DNA of 64,000 bases from Siderastrea radians (GCA_964017195.1 OZ024890.1:68563376-68627375), one strand, 5' to 3'. Positions 1-11,080 are shown, counted from the first letter of the stretch. The notes: generated by a model from the letters alone, not told the origin. Numbers and translations are program-made.

Positions 1-593
1 AGAAATATATCGCTTATTGGAAACATTCTCTTTGTAATTCTCAAAAACTAGAATTTTATAATACTATTAAAGACAGTTATACACCTTCGCCTTATTTACA
101 TTTGACTAGAAAAAATCCCAATCGAAAAACGCTTGTGAAACTAAGAATAAGTAATCACAAACTCCTGATTGAAACAGGAAGATATAACAATGTCCCTAGA
201 AGTGACAGACTATGCACTATTTGTGGGCATAATGTTGAAGATGAAACCCATTTTCTATTTCATTGTCCAAGATATTCATCACTTAGAGACAACTTTTTCA
301 GTAAAATAGATCATGTAATTTCGAATCCCAAGCAGCTATCAATTTCAACCTTGATTGTGCAATTAATGAACTCCACTGACTATTATATTAATATGCAATT
401 AGTGCAGTTTATATCGTCCTGTTTTGAAATGAGAGACAAATTATTGTCAAATTCTTGATCAGTGATTATTTGATTAGTTTTGTTTAATGACTTTTTATTG
501 TAATTATTGTTATTATATATTATCTTATGCTTTTGCAATACTGTAATGTTTTATGGTCATGCAAATAAAGCGCAAGTGTTGTTGTTGTTGTTG
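1..593 (+). mobile_element. 3' end of a non-LTR retrotransposon (LINE), cut by the window edge
   Basis: This is the 3' part of a LINE running off the left edge. It holds the C-terminal end of the reverse-transcriptase ORF, about 110 bases of AT-rich 3' UTR, the stretch TCATGCAAATAAAGC at about 557-571, and a terminal (TTG)n run ending near 593. The copy at 58338-60565 on the other strand has the same C-terminal protein sequence, the same TCATGCAAATAAAGC stretch and the same (TTG)n end, so both belong to one family. A simple-repeat tail instead of poly(A) is typical of several non-LTR clades. The 5' limit and any target duplication lie outside the window. Confidence 0.93.
3..458 (+). CDS. C-terminal fragment of LINE reverse-transcriptase polyprotein (partial)
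   Basis: The reading frame is open from base 3 to a TGA at 456-458, about 151 codons, with no internal stop. It aligns without a break to the last part of the 671-codon polyprotein at 58528-60543: both contain RKTLVKLRIS, IETGRY(N/D)N(V/I)PR, EDETHFL and LMNSTDY. It carries a putative zinc-binding motif C-x2-C-x8-H-x4-C (CTIC...HFLFHC), common at the C-terminus of LINE ORF2 proteins. The catalytic reverse-transcriptase domain lies upstream of the window, so whether the whole ORF is intact cannot be judged. The role is retrotransposition, not a host function. Confidence 0.9.
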   Translation, partial: KYIAYWKHSLCNSQKLEFYNTIKDSYTPSPYLHLTRKNPNRKTLVKLRISNHKLLIETGRYNNVPRSDRLCTICGHNVEDETHFLFHCPRYSSLRDNFFSKIDHVISNPKQLSISTLIVQLMNSTDYYINMQLVQFISSCFEMRDKLLSNS

Positions 594-1690
594 ATTATAA
601 CCGTACACGAGACCATGTCCTGCCATAAAGCAAACAAGATCTAGAGTTGACTGCCTGTCTCTCCCAGTCCAGATGTCATACAAAATCACACTTTTCGGTA
701 GCTTTGAGTTATAATCGACGACTTTCAACATGAGTACAGCAAACGAACAAAATAAACAGGATAAAGACAATATTACATCCCTTGTTGCTTTATACGACTT
801 TCGTGCGTCAAATATTGGAGAGAAAATTGCCCGAAATCCAAAAAAAAAGTTGTGCCCAGTGCTAAACTCTGAAATCCAAGTTTGTTTCCGCGATTCTAAT
901 AAAATCGCCAATCCGCGAAATTAAACTCCCGCGGCCGAGTCCCGCGAAAATTTCATGTCACTCGGTATATCCAATGATCATAAAACGAGTTTAGCTGAGG
1001 GTTCCAAGGGTCAGTGGAGGATGCATTAATTCGTTTTGTCTTCATTTGGAGGAGGAATCAAATAATTGCGATGATTATTAACAATGTAAACCTTAATTCT
1101 TTACGGTTATTAAGAATGCTGAAATAGATGCCAGTGGGTAGCTGAGTAGCTTAAGGTATGCTTACACATCTGAAGACGTCTACATCAGTTCTTCCGCATG
1201 CAGTTGAGTGAATGAAAACAAAACTTTAGGGAAGCCGCACGTTAGATTTACTGCAAAGTCAGCTTGTTGAACGCGTCTTTGCACCTTCCTTTAATTTTTC
1301 CCCTATCAACTGATAGCATGGAGAAGCGTGAACAATACGGAACTTTAAATTATCTTCCACATCCATCTTCGTGCTCTGCAGTGGGTTCACATTTCTCCTT
1401 GACTACCACGATTTCGAGTAAACTAATGCAAACTATTGAAAATCGCATAATCAAAATCAATGTCAGATTTTTTGGTAGTGACGTCACTGGACCACATTAA
1501 CCGCTAATTAATTCAGACGTCTCTCTAGGGCGTGGGCTATCAAAGGAGACAACTAAAATTCGCAACTGGTAGTTTTGTTTTCTTCACCCCTTCCCCTGTT
1601 GCAATCAGAGTATCAGACCCATATTGGCCAGCCACTGGACACTGAAGCAAGAGTTTTCCAGCCTAAACACGCCAAAAAGCAATCTCGTTC

Positions 1691-1882
1691 GCAGAGTCCT
1701 CAGACTTCTTGGTCAGCGGGCGGTTGCCGGGAGAGATTCTGAGGTACTGGAATTTTTACCGCAGAAATCCTGTGGTTACCGATTTTTAGTTTTGTTACAG
1801 TGAACAGTCAATTTAAAAAAATCAACTTTTTTCGAGTCCCTCCCGGCGACCACCCGCTGACCAAGAACCCTGAGGACTCTGG
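1691..1882. repeat. Imperfect inverted repeat (foldback), about 190 bp
   Basis: Arms of about 50 bases: CAGAGTCCTCAG...TTCTTGGTCAGCGGG at 1692-1730 pairs with CCCGCTGACCAAGAA...CTGAGGACTCTG at about 1852-1881. The central 90 bases are unpaired. This is probably a small non-autonomous element or its remnant; target duplications are not clear. Confidence 0.65.
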
Positions 1883-1979
1883 GTCAGGAGATTGACTAAT
1901 AAGGGAAACATTAAAACTTGCGGTTGATGTCCGTTCAGGCTTACCTATCAGACGTCTGTGCATGAGCTCTTTATTAAAT

Positions 1980-2600
1980 GGCCATAAATTAAAGGATGAA
2001 AGGTTGGTTTAAGTTGGAAAGATCGAGATCCCATATAACAAGATGGCACAACACAAACCTGAAAAGATCCAGTGTCCTAAGTTAAGGCTTTACCTCAAAG
2101 AAAGTAAAATTTTCACAAAGCGGAAATCAAGTTTTAAGCATATGTAACAGCAGCAAAGGAAACTTTGTGCTCAATAGCTTTTTTGAATGTTTACACATGA
2201 TTTCACGCAAAGTCAAGACACACTAATTCCCAAAATTTGAGTGAATTCTGACAGATCACCAGACTCTTTAACCAATGGGCATAATTTAAAGGATGGAAGG
2301 TTGAGTTAAGTTAGCAAGATTGAGAGCCTATATAACGAGTGCCATAACCGACACAAACCTGAAAAGATCCAGTGTCAGCTAAGTAAACGGTTCACCACAA
2401 AGAAATTAAATAAATTTTTGGAAAGCCGAAATGAAGTTTTAAGCATATGTAAGCGGCAGCAAAGGAGACTTTATGCTCAATAGCTTTTAGTTGAATGTTT
2501 ACACACGATTTCACGGAAAGTGGCATTGAACTCAAAACACACTGATTCAGCAAGACTCGATGTTTTACTTTCGGAAGCAAAACTTGTAAAGCTGAATAAA
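1980..2600. repeat. Tandem duplication, two units of about 300 bp
   Basis: Unit 1 (about 1980-2275) and unit 2 (about 2276-2600) share CACAAACCTGAAAAGATCC, TTTTAAGCATATGTAA and the order between them. A third, partial unit lies at 4990-5080 beyond gene A. Each unit also holds a stretch (GCTCAATAGCTTTT...GAATGTTTACACA) that resembles the 106-bp satellite unit at 8616-9480. Confidence 0.75.
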
Positions 2601-2674
2601 ATGACCACATAGAGACCCAACTGTCAGAGCCCAATTCGAACGATCAAAGGAGGCAAACTCTCGAAACAAACACT

Positions 2675-3478
2675 CTAGTTTGCCTCATCTTTGTCCGTTT
2701 GATCTTTCAACCACTCAAACATCCTGGCAGCTTTTACCTCAGTGCCATTACGGTATCCCGTCTCTGCTTTCTTCACATGCTTTCGCAAGGCATCTGCACG
2801 CCGGTCTTTTTTGTCGGAGATTTTGGAATCTTCAGCACAAAGCTTTGTCAGGTTTACAGATTCTCTGTCTTTATTTTTCTGTCGCAAGTTGTGGTTTTCT
2901 GGCTGAGTGATCTGTGGCGTTCTAGTGTTTGCTTTAAGGATGCCTCTGTGTAAAACTGAAACTTCCTCTGGCTCATTAGTCGTAACTGGAAGAGAGTATC
3001 TTCTGTTAAGATTGACTTGTGGTTTCCTCCTGATTTCGGGAAGTGCGGCTAATTTTGGATCTAGAGGCGACGAATGACTCTCTTCACTAAAGCACCTTAC
3101 CCGGGACCACGAGTTCCGCTTTCTTTGCGTGGAAGCAGTGAGATCGATGCCGGTTTGGGGGGCTCCATTCAGTGAAGGCAAGTAAGCTTTCTTTGTCTCC
3201 ACAATACAACTGTAAGGCATCTCAAATGTACGACCTTTTCCTGGCGGGTAGGACGTCATAAACAAGGGGTTAATTTTGGAGAGGTTCTTGAAATCGTCAG
3301 GCGCATCCTGAAGGGACGAGGGACATGGAACATGTATAGAATGTCTTCTGCCTCCTGGTAACTTTTGGCTGGATGAAATGAGTCCTAATTTCTCAAAGGA
3401 ATTACTCATTTCTGACAAGGCTCCTGGCAGGGAAGTAATGCGTCGCCTGCTTCTAAGGACCGTGTTCACCTCATCCAT
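2675..3478 (-). CDS. Gene A: uncharacterised basic Ser/Arg-rich protein, member of a local five-gene family
   Basis: A single open frame of 267 codons starting with ATG at 3478. No known domain is recognised; the protein is basic, rich in Ser, Arg, Pro and Lys, without signal peptide or membrane segment, and probably mostly disordered. Visible motifs: RRHSI (44-48); SLQDAPDDFKNLSKINPLF (55-73), which aligns to genes B and E; YLPSLNGA (99-106) and QRKRNSWSR (118-126), both shared with gene D; ALPEIRRK (145-152); RRYSLPV (159-165), which fits R-x-x-S-x-P and matches RTFSQPV in gene E; and a C-terminal helix-like block (231-261, KHVKKAETGY...FEWLKDQ) shared with genes C and E. The leader before the ATG (TGTCACAATGG) resembles the one before gene D. 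An upstream exon is possible because the frame stays open above the ATG behind a weak AG. Duplicated DNA flanks it on both sides. That it is a real gene is inferred from codon-level similarity to its paralogues; function unknown. Confidence 0.75.
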   Translation of the reverse strand: MDEVNTVLRSRRRITSLPGALSEMSNSFEKLGLISSSQKLPGGRRHSIHVPCPSSLQDAPDDFKNLSKINPLFMTSYPPGKGRTFEMPYSCIVETKKAYLPSLNGAPQTGIDLTASTQRKRNSWSRVRCFSEESHSSPLDPKLAALPEIRRKPQVNLNRRYSLPVTTNEPEEVSVLHRGILKANTRTPQITQPENHNLRQKNKDRESVNLTKLCAEDSKISDKKDRRADALRKHVKKAETGYRNGTEVKAARMFEWLKDQTDKDEAN

Positions 3479-4763
3479 TATGGCTGTTGTGTTGTTCCAT
3501 TGTGACAGCCCTATTCTTAAGACGTGTACGATGAATTTTCAAAAGGTGGCAAAGGAATGCATGAGTGAGAAGTGTGCACGCCCTCGGGCCATTTGTCATA
3601 AAATACGCATATTTCAAGTTGTTAATTCTGTATTAGTAGACATTGTGTCTCGGAAATAATGCAGTCAAAATGGCATCATGTCTCTTATCAAACATGACAT
3701 TAATCATTATATTCCCTTGGCAAGAAACTTGGGGCGAAGAGCATAAAACTAATCTATTGAGCTATTGTGTTTATCGTGGGAACTGTTAGTTAAATGTTGT
3801 GGATTAATGTTATTGGCTCAAGGATAGTACATTAACGTCTTTACATTTAATTAGAACTAGAAGTGCATTTTATCTTTCCATAACCATGACAGTGGCCAAA
3901 TGCACTCAAACTGGCCATAAAACTTTTTTCTTTTTAAAAGATTGAGGAAAAGCTCCTTTATCATACAGTGGTCACGTTTTTGGAGGTACCATAATAGTAG
4001 TTGTAACGAAAATCTCTGATAGCGTATGCCCTTTAGCTAATGCATGGGAATTTGAGTTACTTCCTAGACGTTTCGAAACTGAAAAAGATAAGAAACTTCA
4101 TTTTCTAAAATGTTTGAAACCAAATCAACATACTACAAAAGCACTTTTCGACAGCTTTCATTTGCATGGTACACTTTCATGTCATCATTTCAGCAAACAG
4201 GCACAGAAGTTGCCAGTGACGGATGAGTTGTTTTGTCTTCATTTGCCGGGGGGTAATTTAAATTGAATAGTCGCAATTGTTCTTAAGAACGTAAACTTTG
4301 ATTCTTGTCAGATAATTAGACTGCTGAAACACAATCAGTACAACAATACAATAATGCTAACTGTTATCAGTGTCGGTGAGTAGATGGTCTTTTTGGGGTC
4401 TTGGATTAGAAGCGTGCTTGCAACATCTGAAGAAATCAACATCATTTCTTTCCAATTCCGCGTTGATTTATTGAGGGATTTACAAAAGGGGAGCGAGAGG
4501 GTCACGACCTTTTTTTGTTTTCTGCCGACCCTCTCTTTATAAACAAGACGGAGCCTAGCAACGCAGAAATGTTGTAATTTAGCGAATTAAATTACTTGAC
4601 CGAGTTTCGGAGAACGTTGCAATTATTATCTCAATATGGTTTATACATATAGTTGTCGAATTTGTCTGCATTTACAGACACTGTCAATTGCATCGGTTTG
4701 GCAACGCGTTATAGGATCTTATAGGGCTCATTAAATTCCGCCCTCACGCAATTTGTTTTAATG

Positions 4764-5277
4764 CCCTTTCCCAACCCCTTTTTAACGTTTTTCTGTTGAT
4801 CAAACATACTGAGTGGTTTTATTATCTGGGGAAGTATTATTAATCATTAAACATCTTTAATTTTGCGCGTTTCCCTCTCCGAATGGGGTGATTATCTTTA
4901 AAGGCATTACTAGTATTATGCCAACAATTTAGAGAATGCTTTTCAGAAGTTATCTCCATGAAAATATTCTGACTAATCGCCAGAACCTTTAATGGCCATA
5001 AATTAAAGGATGAAAGTTTGGTTTAAGTTGGAAAGATCGAAATCTCATATAACGAGATGGCACAACACAAACCTGAAAAGCCCTTTCCCAACCCGTTTTA
5101 ACGTTTTTCTGTTGATCAGACATACTGAGTGGTTTTATTATCTGGGGAAGTATTATTAATCATTAAACATCTTTAATTTTGCGCGTTTCCCTCTCGGAAT
5201 GAGGTGATTATCTTTAAAAGCATTACTAGTGTTATGTCAACAATTTAGAGAATGCTTTTCAGAAGTTAACTGCATGA
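4764..5277. repeat. Near-identical about 200-bp repeat pair enclosing a third copy of the 1980-2600 unit
   Basis: Copies 4764-4972 and 5082-5277 share long identical stretches, for example CATACTGAGTGGTTTTATTA and GGGGAAGTATTATTAATC, with only scattered substitutions. Between them, 4990-5080 repeats the start of the unit seen at 1980 and 2276. The order is R-Q-R. The high identity suggests a fairly recent duplication. Confidence 0.85.
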
Positions 5278-5971
5278 AAACTAATACAAAACATAAGCGT
5301 GTTAAACCTTGAGGAAGTATTGTAAACATTGTTACCGCTCCTTGGTACCTATCCATTGTTTTCCTTTCCGAATGAGGGCGCTTGCGCTGTATACAGGAAT
5401 GCAGTATTTTAGGACTGTTTCAACTAAAAAGCACAACTTATCGTTTGGAAAAACGTCTAAGGAAAGACTAAATCGAATCTCGAAATCAGATCCAAGACAA
5501 AAGGCCTATGAGTGTATCTGAAAACTGTATCGTGATCTTTAAGAAAATGATAACAATAGAATAAATGGACACTCGACGCGAACAATTGGACAGTCAGCGA
5601 TTTTAAAAGATAAAAATGATATGCGCCTTCTATTGTTACACCATTGGTTTTCAGAACAATTGACTACTGATTAATTTAATCAAGCAATTCAGCCACTGTG
5701 TTGGATGTAGGCTTCGTTCACACAATGTGTTTTGTTAGGCATAACGCACCAAAGTACACAACTGCACAGATTCAAAAATACAATGGAGTTAATTAGGTTC
5801 CCCTTAAGGGTTTTCACACCTACTTTACAAACCATCAAAAAATAAATATATAATATTACAATAAGGGTGCAGATCTCACTGCGTTACAGGAACAATGACA
5901 TCAGCTGACATAAGCTTTCTTCTGAGAATCTTATGGTTAATTCTACATTAATTATATTCTGGTATCTTAAC

Positions 5972-6215
5972 TACCGTAATTTCTCAATTAAACGCCCCCG
6001 CCGTTTATTTCAAACTTGGCATGGTGCCTTCGTCTCTTTGAATAAGCAGTTAATTTGGGCCCGCCATTTTTTAAGAAAGGATTATTATTCGTTTTTCTTG
6101 GCAGCCGTGTATCTTGCCCTCGATCTAAGTTTATTATGCAACAAATAAACGTCAGTGAGGGGCTTATCTACAATTCCCTCATTTATACCCGGCGTTTAAT
6201 CGAGAAAATACGGTA
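5972..6215. mobile_element. MITE-like element, 244 bp, terminal inverted repeats
   Basis: It begins TACCGTAATTTCTCAATTAA and ends with the inverse, TTAATCGAGAAAATACGGTA, so the arms match over about 25-30 bases including the AAACGCC stretch. No transposase inside. Target-site duplication unclear. Confidence 0.75.
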
Positions 6216-6694
6216 AGTGGCAACCGTTTAGTTAATAAGACGGCAAACTTTTATTTTGATGTGTTTTTGGCCATAATCCACGGAATATAACGGTCGAAAA
6301 CGCTGATCATTTCCATGGAAAATAGATTGTTTTTAATCGTTTTCATTCATCCACCCTAATACGCTTTATACGTTTCACCTGCCGTCCCCGGCAGTTGTTA
6401 TCGTCCACATTAGAACGATTGAAAAAGCTGATCGTTTAAATGCAGCGTTTTTAAGATCTTTCTAGATGTATCCATGTGTTTCTTCCACTTTTGAAAGCGT
6501 ACATTTAATCACTTGATTTACGTCACGGCTAAAAAGAATAGATTATTGTAGAATTAGCCGTGGAAAAAATGTGTATCGAGCATTACAGCCATTCGTGACA
6601 GCACTAGCTGTCCGCTTCGGGTCAGTGAGAAACGGAGCTCATAAGCCAATACACGCTAAAAGCTTGATCACTCTGTTTATAAACATTCGTGTGG

Positions 6695-6702
6695 TTTATA
6701 AG
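6695..6702 (+). promoter_or_regulatory. Possible TATA box of gene B
   Basis: TTTATAAG lies 163 bases upstream of the gene B ATG, in the GC-richer stretch leading to the gene. A similar TTTATAAA occurs about 20 bases earlier. No experimental start is known, so this is only a plausible position. Confidence 0.3.
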
Positions 6703-6864
6703 TCGCGTGAGTGCAGTCAATGGTTACTGACACGGATCGGAATAAGCTGAGTTGTAAATTCCGTCTGCCCATCAGAGCGTTCTAAGTACACGTCAATTTC
6801 ATTTCGACCGACCGGTTGCTAACGTACACTTAATCCATTACTGCAAATATTGATTGGGCTGAAT

Positions 6865-7608
6865 ATGAGTTCTGGCGAAAGAAAGCGTTCGCTGACGAGC
6901 GAAATCGCGGATGTAACTATAAAGAAAAACGGATTCGAGGAACGACGGCTTCAAAGAAAACTTCAAGCACTTGACGAACTGTCGGTAAGACAACAAAAGA
7001 AGCGCAACGAAGAACAGCTGGAGTACGCTTTGTGCAACCTCTCTCTCGAAAACATGGACACCTTTAACGGATTAACGAGAAAGCTTCTAAGTTCAAATTT
7101 CCTTCCTCCGATTGATCGCAAAGCCAGAGAAGGGACTAGCAATGGAGAAAAACGTGGCGGAAATGACTTGCTAGTAGAGAGACTAAGGGGATCGAAGATG
7201 ATTAAAAAATATCTGGAAGGTAAGGGGCCACGGAAATTGACCAGATCTTTATCCGCTGATTCTGGGAAGATTTTACGCTCTGGAGAACCAAATCATGCAG
7301 CCGAACAAACAGAAAACAAGGCAGGTCCTTTTTCTGCTTTTGTTAAAATGCGTCCTCATCGTCAGAAAGTATCGTTCGCTGAAGTTGAAACTCGCGGCAG
7401 AAGTGAGAAGCAAATTGCTGGGAAGTTTTCCAAAGACAAGGCCACGGCTAGACGAGTAAAGAGTAACAGTGAGTCGTCGAGCTCAAAACATCAAACTCCG
7501 GTAGCAGGGCAAGATTTCGTTGGGGATGAACGGAAAATTCAACACCATTGTGTGGCTGATGCCATCGAATACAAACTCAAGATGCGAGAATTGTCACGTA
7601 AAACGTAA
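6865..7608 (+). CDS. Gene B: uncharacterised basic protein, member of the five-gene family
   Basis: Open frame of 247 codons from ATG 6865 to TAA 7606-7608. The open frame extends 5 codons upstream to a TTG, but the ATG is the natural start. The first about 60 residues are strongly helix-forming and charged (EERRLQRKLQALDEL...QQKKRNEEQLEY), a possible short coiled coil. Next comes SLENMDTFNGLTRKLLSSNF (60-79), followed directly by LPPIDRK, which matches NGLTRIISPVFLPS in gene E and the corresponding block of gene A. KLTRSLSADS (about 114-123) supplies an R-x-x-S site; the rest is Ser/Lys/Arg-rich and looks disordered. The end (AIEYKLKMREL) is not the KH(I/V)...WL..Q block of A, C and E. No signal peptide or membrane segment. 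Gene A is divergent, 3.4 kb to the left. Biochemical role unknown. Confidence 0.78.
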   Translation: MSSGERKRSLTSEIADVTIKKNGFEERRLQRKLQALDELSVRQQKKRNEEQLEYALCNLSLENMDTFNGLTRKLLSSNFLPPIDRKAREGTSNGEKRGGNDLLVERLRGSKMIKKYLEGKGPRKLTRSLSADSGKILRSGEPNHAAEQTENKAGPFSAFVKMRPHRQKVSFAEVETRGRSEKQIAGKFSKDKATARRVKSNSESSSSKHQTPVAGQDFVGDERKIQHHCVADAIEYKLKMRELSRKT

Positions 7609-7810
7609 TCAAGTTTAATTACTTTTTAAGAGTAAAAAATCGAGAATTGCAACAGAAGTAGGGTTGCACGGGAAAGTGTGATAAGAATTTTGCGCAACAA
7701 CTTTTCAGTTCGTCGAGCATGATGAATATTTGAACAAGCTCGTTTGTGAAACCCTTTCAGCATTAGGGATAATTGACCTTTAGATTCCACTACGAGTTCA
7801 CCCGGTTCGT

Positions 7811-8130
7811 TAGGCGAAATATCTGTTCGGAAGGCCTATATCGGCTGACATATTCGGATTTAATTGCAGTGAAAACTGGGTATTTATTTGGCGAAACACC
7901 ACCTCAGACTTTCGTAACAAGCTTTAAGGTGACTGATTGATTCCTATTATTTTCGGAGGGACATGTCTGCCGTTAAGAGTATAAAATAAGTTCAGCTAGC
8001 ATTTTCGGAGGGCTATCAGCAGTTCGGAAATTCGGTGGATTTGTTTCCTAAAATTTTCTGCGCCTAAATTTTAACGTGTGTTAACTTACACAAATATGCT
8101 TTATAAAAGCTCCGAAATAATCTAAGAAAG
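7811..8130 (-). repeat. Inverted copy of module Z, just downstream of gene B
   Basis: Read as reverse complement, this stretch matches about 25150-25500 and in part 25850-26165. Shared phrases include ATCTGTTCGGAAGGCCTA, CAGTGAAAACT and ACTTTCGTAACAAG in the same order. It starts 200 bases after the stop of gene B. Whether Z is a transposable element or part of an old gene-scale duplication is undecided. Confidence 0.7.
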
Positions 8131-8615
8131 TAGAAAATGATATTTTAAGTACATTTCCTCGTTGGGTGCCCCTGTGTTATTGCTGTGTTTTGGTGTCGGC
8201 ATAATTTCACTCTTGTCCAATGCGAGCTCACCTCGGTAGCTGATCGGATCGCTATTGTTAACTGGGCAGACTGCGGGTACTAAGACTCACAGTACCTTCT
8301 GTTTATGTAAACGCTGCATAACTTTTTGTTCATGTCTTTTTGAGCTTCAGCCATTCCGTTTTATGCACATCACCATAAAAACAGTTTGTGTAAACGAGGT
8401 ATAAAGTTTTCACTTCTTATCCCAGAATGAAAATCGCATCAGTATCAGGTAAACGCCTCCTCAGTTCATGCAGTCACTTCTTTCCCTTTCAGTCCCGTGT
8501 TAATCGGTCCTCAGTACGTATCTTTGACTGAGCCCCGAGAACACTGAATCGAAGTTTCAGTCGAGTTCTCTGACCCTGAAGAGAGAGAGCAAGTTTGACA
8601 GCGGAAATAATCCGA

Positions 8616-9480
8616 AACGTTCATTTGAGTGGTCACATTTTAAGATTTCCCAAACAAACTCAAACGTTAGAACCACCTTGTAGAGACTGATAAACAGTAC
8701 CGCAAGAAAAAGTGCGGCTCAATGGTTTTCATTTGAATGATCAACATAGGATTACATCATTCTACATTGATCATAGTTCGAATTACATGCACAGCATAAT
8801 AAACAGAACCATTTAAAAGTACTGCTCATTAGCTTTATACACATCAATGGCCACTTAGGATTTCTTAACGGACTGCAAAGTTAGAACTACCTCGTACACC
8901 ATAATACGAAAGAGCACAGGAAAGTGCTGCTCAGTAGCTTTCATTTGAATGGTCACACTTTAGGATTTCATCCACAGACTCAAAAGTTGGAATCACCTTG
9001 TACAGCATAATGAACAGCACCACAGGAAAGTACTGCTCAGTAGCTTTCATTTGAATGGTCACACTTTAGGATTTCATCCACAGACTCAAAAGTTGGAATC
9101 ACCTTGTACAGCATAATGAACAGCACCACAGGAAAGAACTGCTCAGTAGCTTTCATTTGAATGGTCACAGTTTAGGATTTCATCCACAGACTCAAAAGTT
9201 GGAATCACCTTGTACAGCATAATGAACAGCACCACAGGAAAGTGCTGCTCAGTAGCTTTCATTTGAATGGTCACAGTTTAGGATTTCATCCACAGACTCA
9301 AAAGTTGGAATCACCTTGTACAGCATAATGAACAGCACCACAGGAAAGTGCTGCTCAGTAGCTTTCATTTGAATGACCGATTTAGGATTTCACCCACATA
9401 CTTTAACAGAAAAGTACTACTCTCTTTAGAGTATCATTCATTTGAAAGGTCACACTTTAGGATTTCATCCACGGTCTCAG
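8616..9480. repeat. 106-bp tandem repeat (satellite or minisatellite), about 8 copies
   Basis: CCTTGTACAGCATAATGAAC recurs at 8996, 9102, 9208 and 9314, a period of exactly 106 bases. The central copies are almost identical; outer copies (from 8616, and after 9360) are diverged or shortened. Each unit contains AGCTTTCATTTGAATGGTCA and GATTTCATCCACAGACTC. Single relatives of the unit occur elsewhere, clearly at 15940-16005. Confidence 0.95.
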
Positions 9481-10942
9481 AAGTGAGAACAACATATAAC
9501 GTTATCTGATGTGTGTTCACGGAATTGAAAGTTTGAAAATAAGTGTGATTTTTTCCTTTAAATGAAGCTTACATTTAGGAAAGCTTAAATTTTGTATGTT
9601 TGGAAGCAGGGTGGCTAAATTTAGGCGTATGCATGAAATGAATGGTTCTTGCTGTGTAAGTCCTTTGGGTCAACAGTTTGCCACAATAATCGTTTTTGCG
9701 GTGTTGGGCATATTATGCGCGTGTCACGTTTCCTTTACCAACAGGAAAAATTAAAGTGTGTTTTCAAATTTTTGTGGCTTTTTTTGTGTTGACTTCCCAT
9801 AAGCGAGCCCTGGGTTGGTACCAGACCCTTCTCTCTCGCGCGCGGCCATACGCGACCTCCTAGTCGTGTATTTTCCTTCCTTCTCCTTTTTTTCGTCTTT
9901 CGCGGTTAAGCTGCTTGGTGATCAGTCTTCAGCCAAAGCCACTTCACACATCGGCACGATGAATAAACCTTTGGTGTTCAGGGAAGTTCGGTGAAGCTAC
10001 ACAAAATAGAAATAATGCTTGGTAATTTTTTCTTCGCGTGACATCAAAATTCTCTTCGCTTCAAAAACGCTGTTTTCTGAGACATGTTTTGATTACAAAA
10101 CAAGTGGTCTTTTAGGTTTGCTGTCAAAGCCGAAACGCAAAATAAGAAGAAAGAAAAAGAACTAGAAACCTTAATTGACTTCTGAACCCAGCCCCTGAAT
10201 TAACCAACAGAGATAAAGGATCTATTTTATGCTTACAGTATCACTACATGATCCAAAATTCATGTCATGAAAATAAAGGAAATCGTGACCAAAGACCGTG
10301 GAAATGTCTTGATGTTCAAGCAAATTCTCCCAACTAGTATTATGAGAATTAAAATATAGGGAGAAGATTGAGTAGAACATGCACGTTAATATTTGGGCAT
10401 TAAAGGTTAAAACATTTTAGGCTAATCCTGTATGCAGTTTATCGCTGGCAAGACTATACACTCCTTGATGTTGTGTTTCCAAAGGTTTGTGATGCATTGT
10501 AGTCAGGGACACGGCAAGAAGCTAATATAAAAAGGCTTTGTTGTACTGTTCTATCACTGCCCAAGAATAAATCTGACTAAACACACACATACTTGCTTGG
10601 ATACAATTAACGAGGGTATTAATTCTTAGTTCTTCATTCTGGGATTGTGTTTTTGTGTTTTCTGATTTTTTGACCAATGAGGTCTACAATCAAACCAATC
10701 ATCAAACAGGAAAATAAAGACAATTTACAGTAGCTTGTTATGCGGTTTTCTGAAAGCGTTATCTATTTTTGTTTAGATTTGTCTTTGTTTTTGTTTTAAT
10801 TTCTTTGTGTCATCGTAAATGGACCGGAGCCTGGAATAAAGGAGACACAAAAAATAACAATCAAACCAGCAAAAACAAATTCATGAACCACAATTGCACA
10901 AGGAATATAAACAAATATCAACTTTTATACCTGGGCCAGACT
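9481..10942. other. Intergenic, nothing recognised
   Basis: AT-rich sequence without a supportable gene or clear repeat. The ORF at 10769-10957 starts at TTG in a T-rich low-complexity tract and runs into the next element, so it is not accepted. Confidence 0.55.
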
Positions 10943-11080
10943 GGGCAAGTTGCGTAAAACTTACATTATTTAACGTCCGGCATAACTGGTAACGTCAGAC
11001 GTTAAAATAGTGACCTTGACTGGAGTGAACGTCTGGACGTTAGAAGTTAAGCCGGACGTGAAGTTTTATGCAACTCGCCC
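10943..11080. mobile_element. Small MITE-like element, 138 bp
   Basis: It begins GGGCAAGTTGCGTAAAACTT and ends with the inverse, AAGTTTTATGCAACTCGCCC. Inside, TTAACGTCCGGC pairs with GCCGGACGT near the other end. No coding capacity. Target duplication not resolved. Confidence 0.75.

Larger units (their letters stand above)
594..2674. other. Intergenic stretch with diverged duplicated blocks
   Basis: No convincing gene. The stretch 1009-1210 is a diverged copy of 4214-4470: both carry the phrase TTTTGTCTTCATTTG and, further on, an ACATCTGAAGA segment. An inverted repeat lies at 1691-1882 and a tandem duplication at 1980-2600. Short ORFs at 525-924 and 1264-1500 have no protein-like features. 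Confidence 0.6.
3479..6864. other. Intergenic region between divergent genes A and B
   Basis: No gene seen. It contains a diverged copy of 1009-1210 at 4214-4470, the near-identical pair 4764-4972 and 5082-5277 with a copy of the 1980-2600 unit between them, a MITE at 5972-6215, and the likely promoter of gene B. The ORFs at 5309-5521 and 5933-6148 start at TTG or lie within the MITE and are not supported. Confidence 0.6.

Noticed and set aside
8616..9480. CRISPR-like array
   Set aside because: The whole 106-bp unit is repeated; there are no variable spacers, and the DNA is eukaryotic.
10769..10957. 62-codon ORF with a signal-peptide-like start
   Set aside because: TTG start in T-rich low-complexity sequence, and it runs into a MITE.
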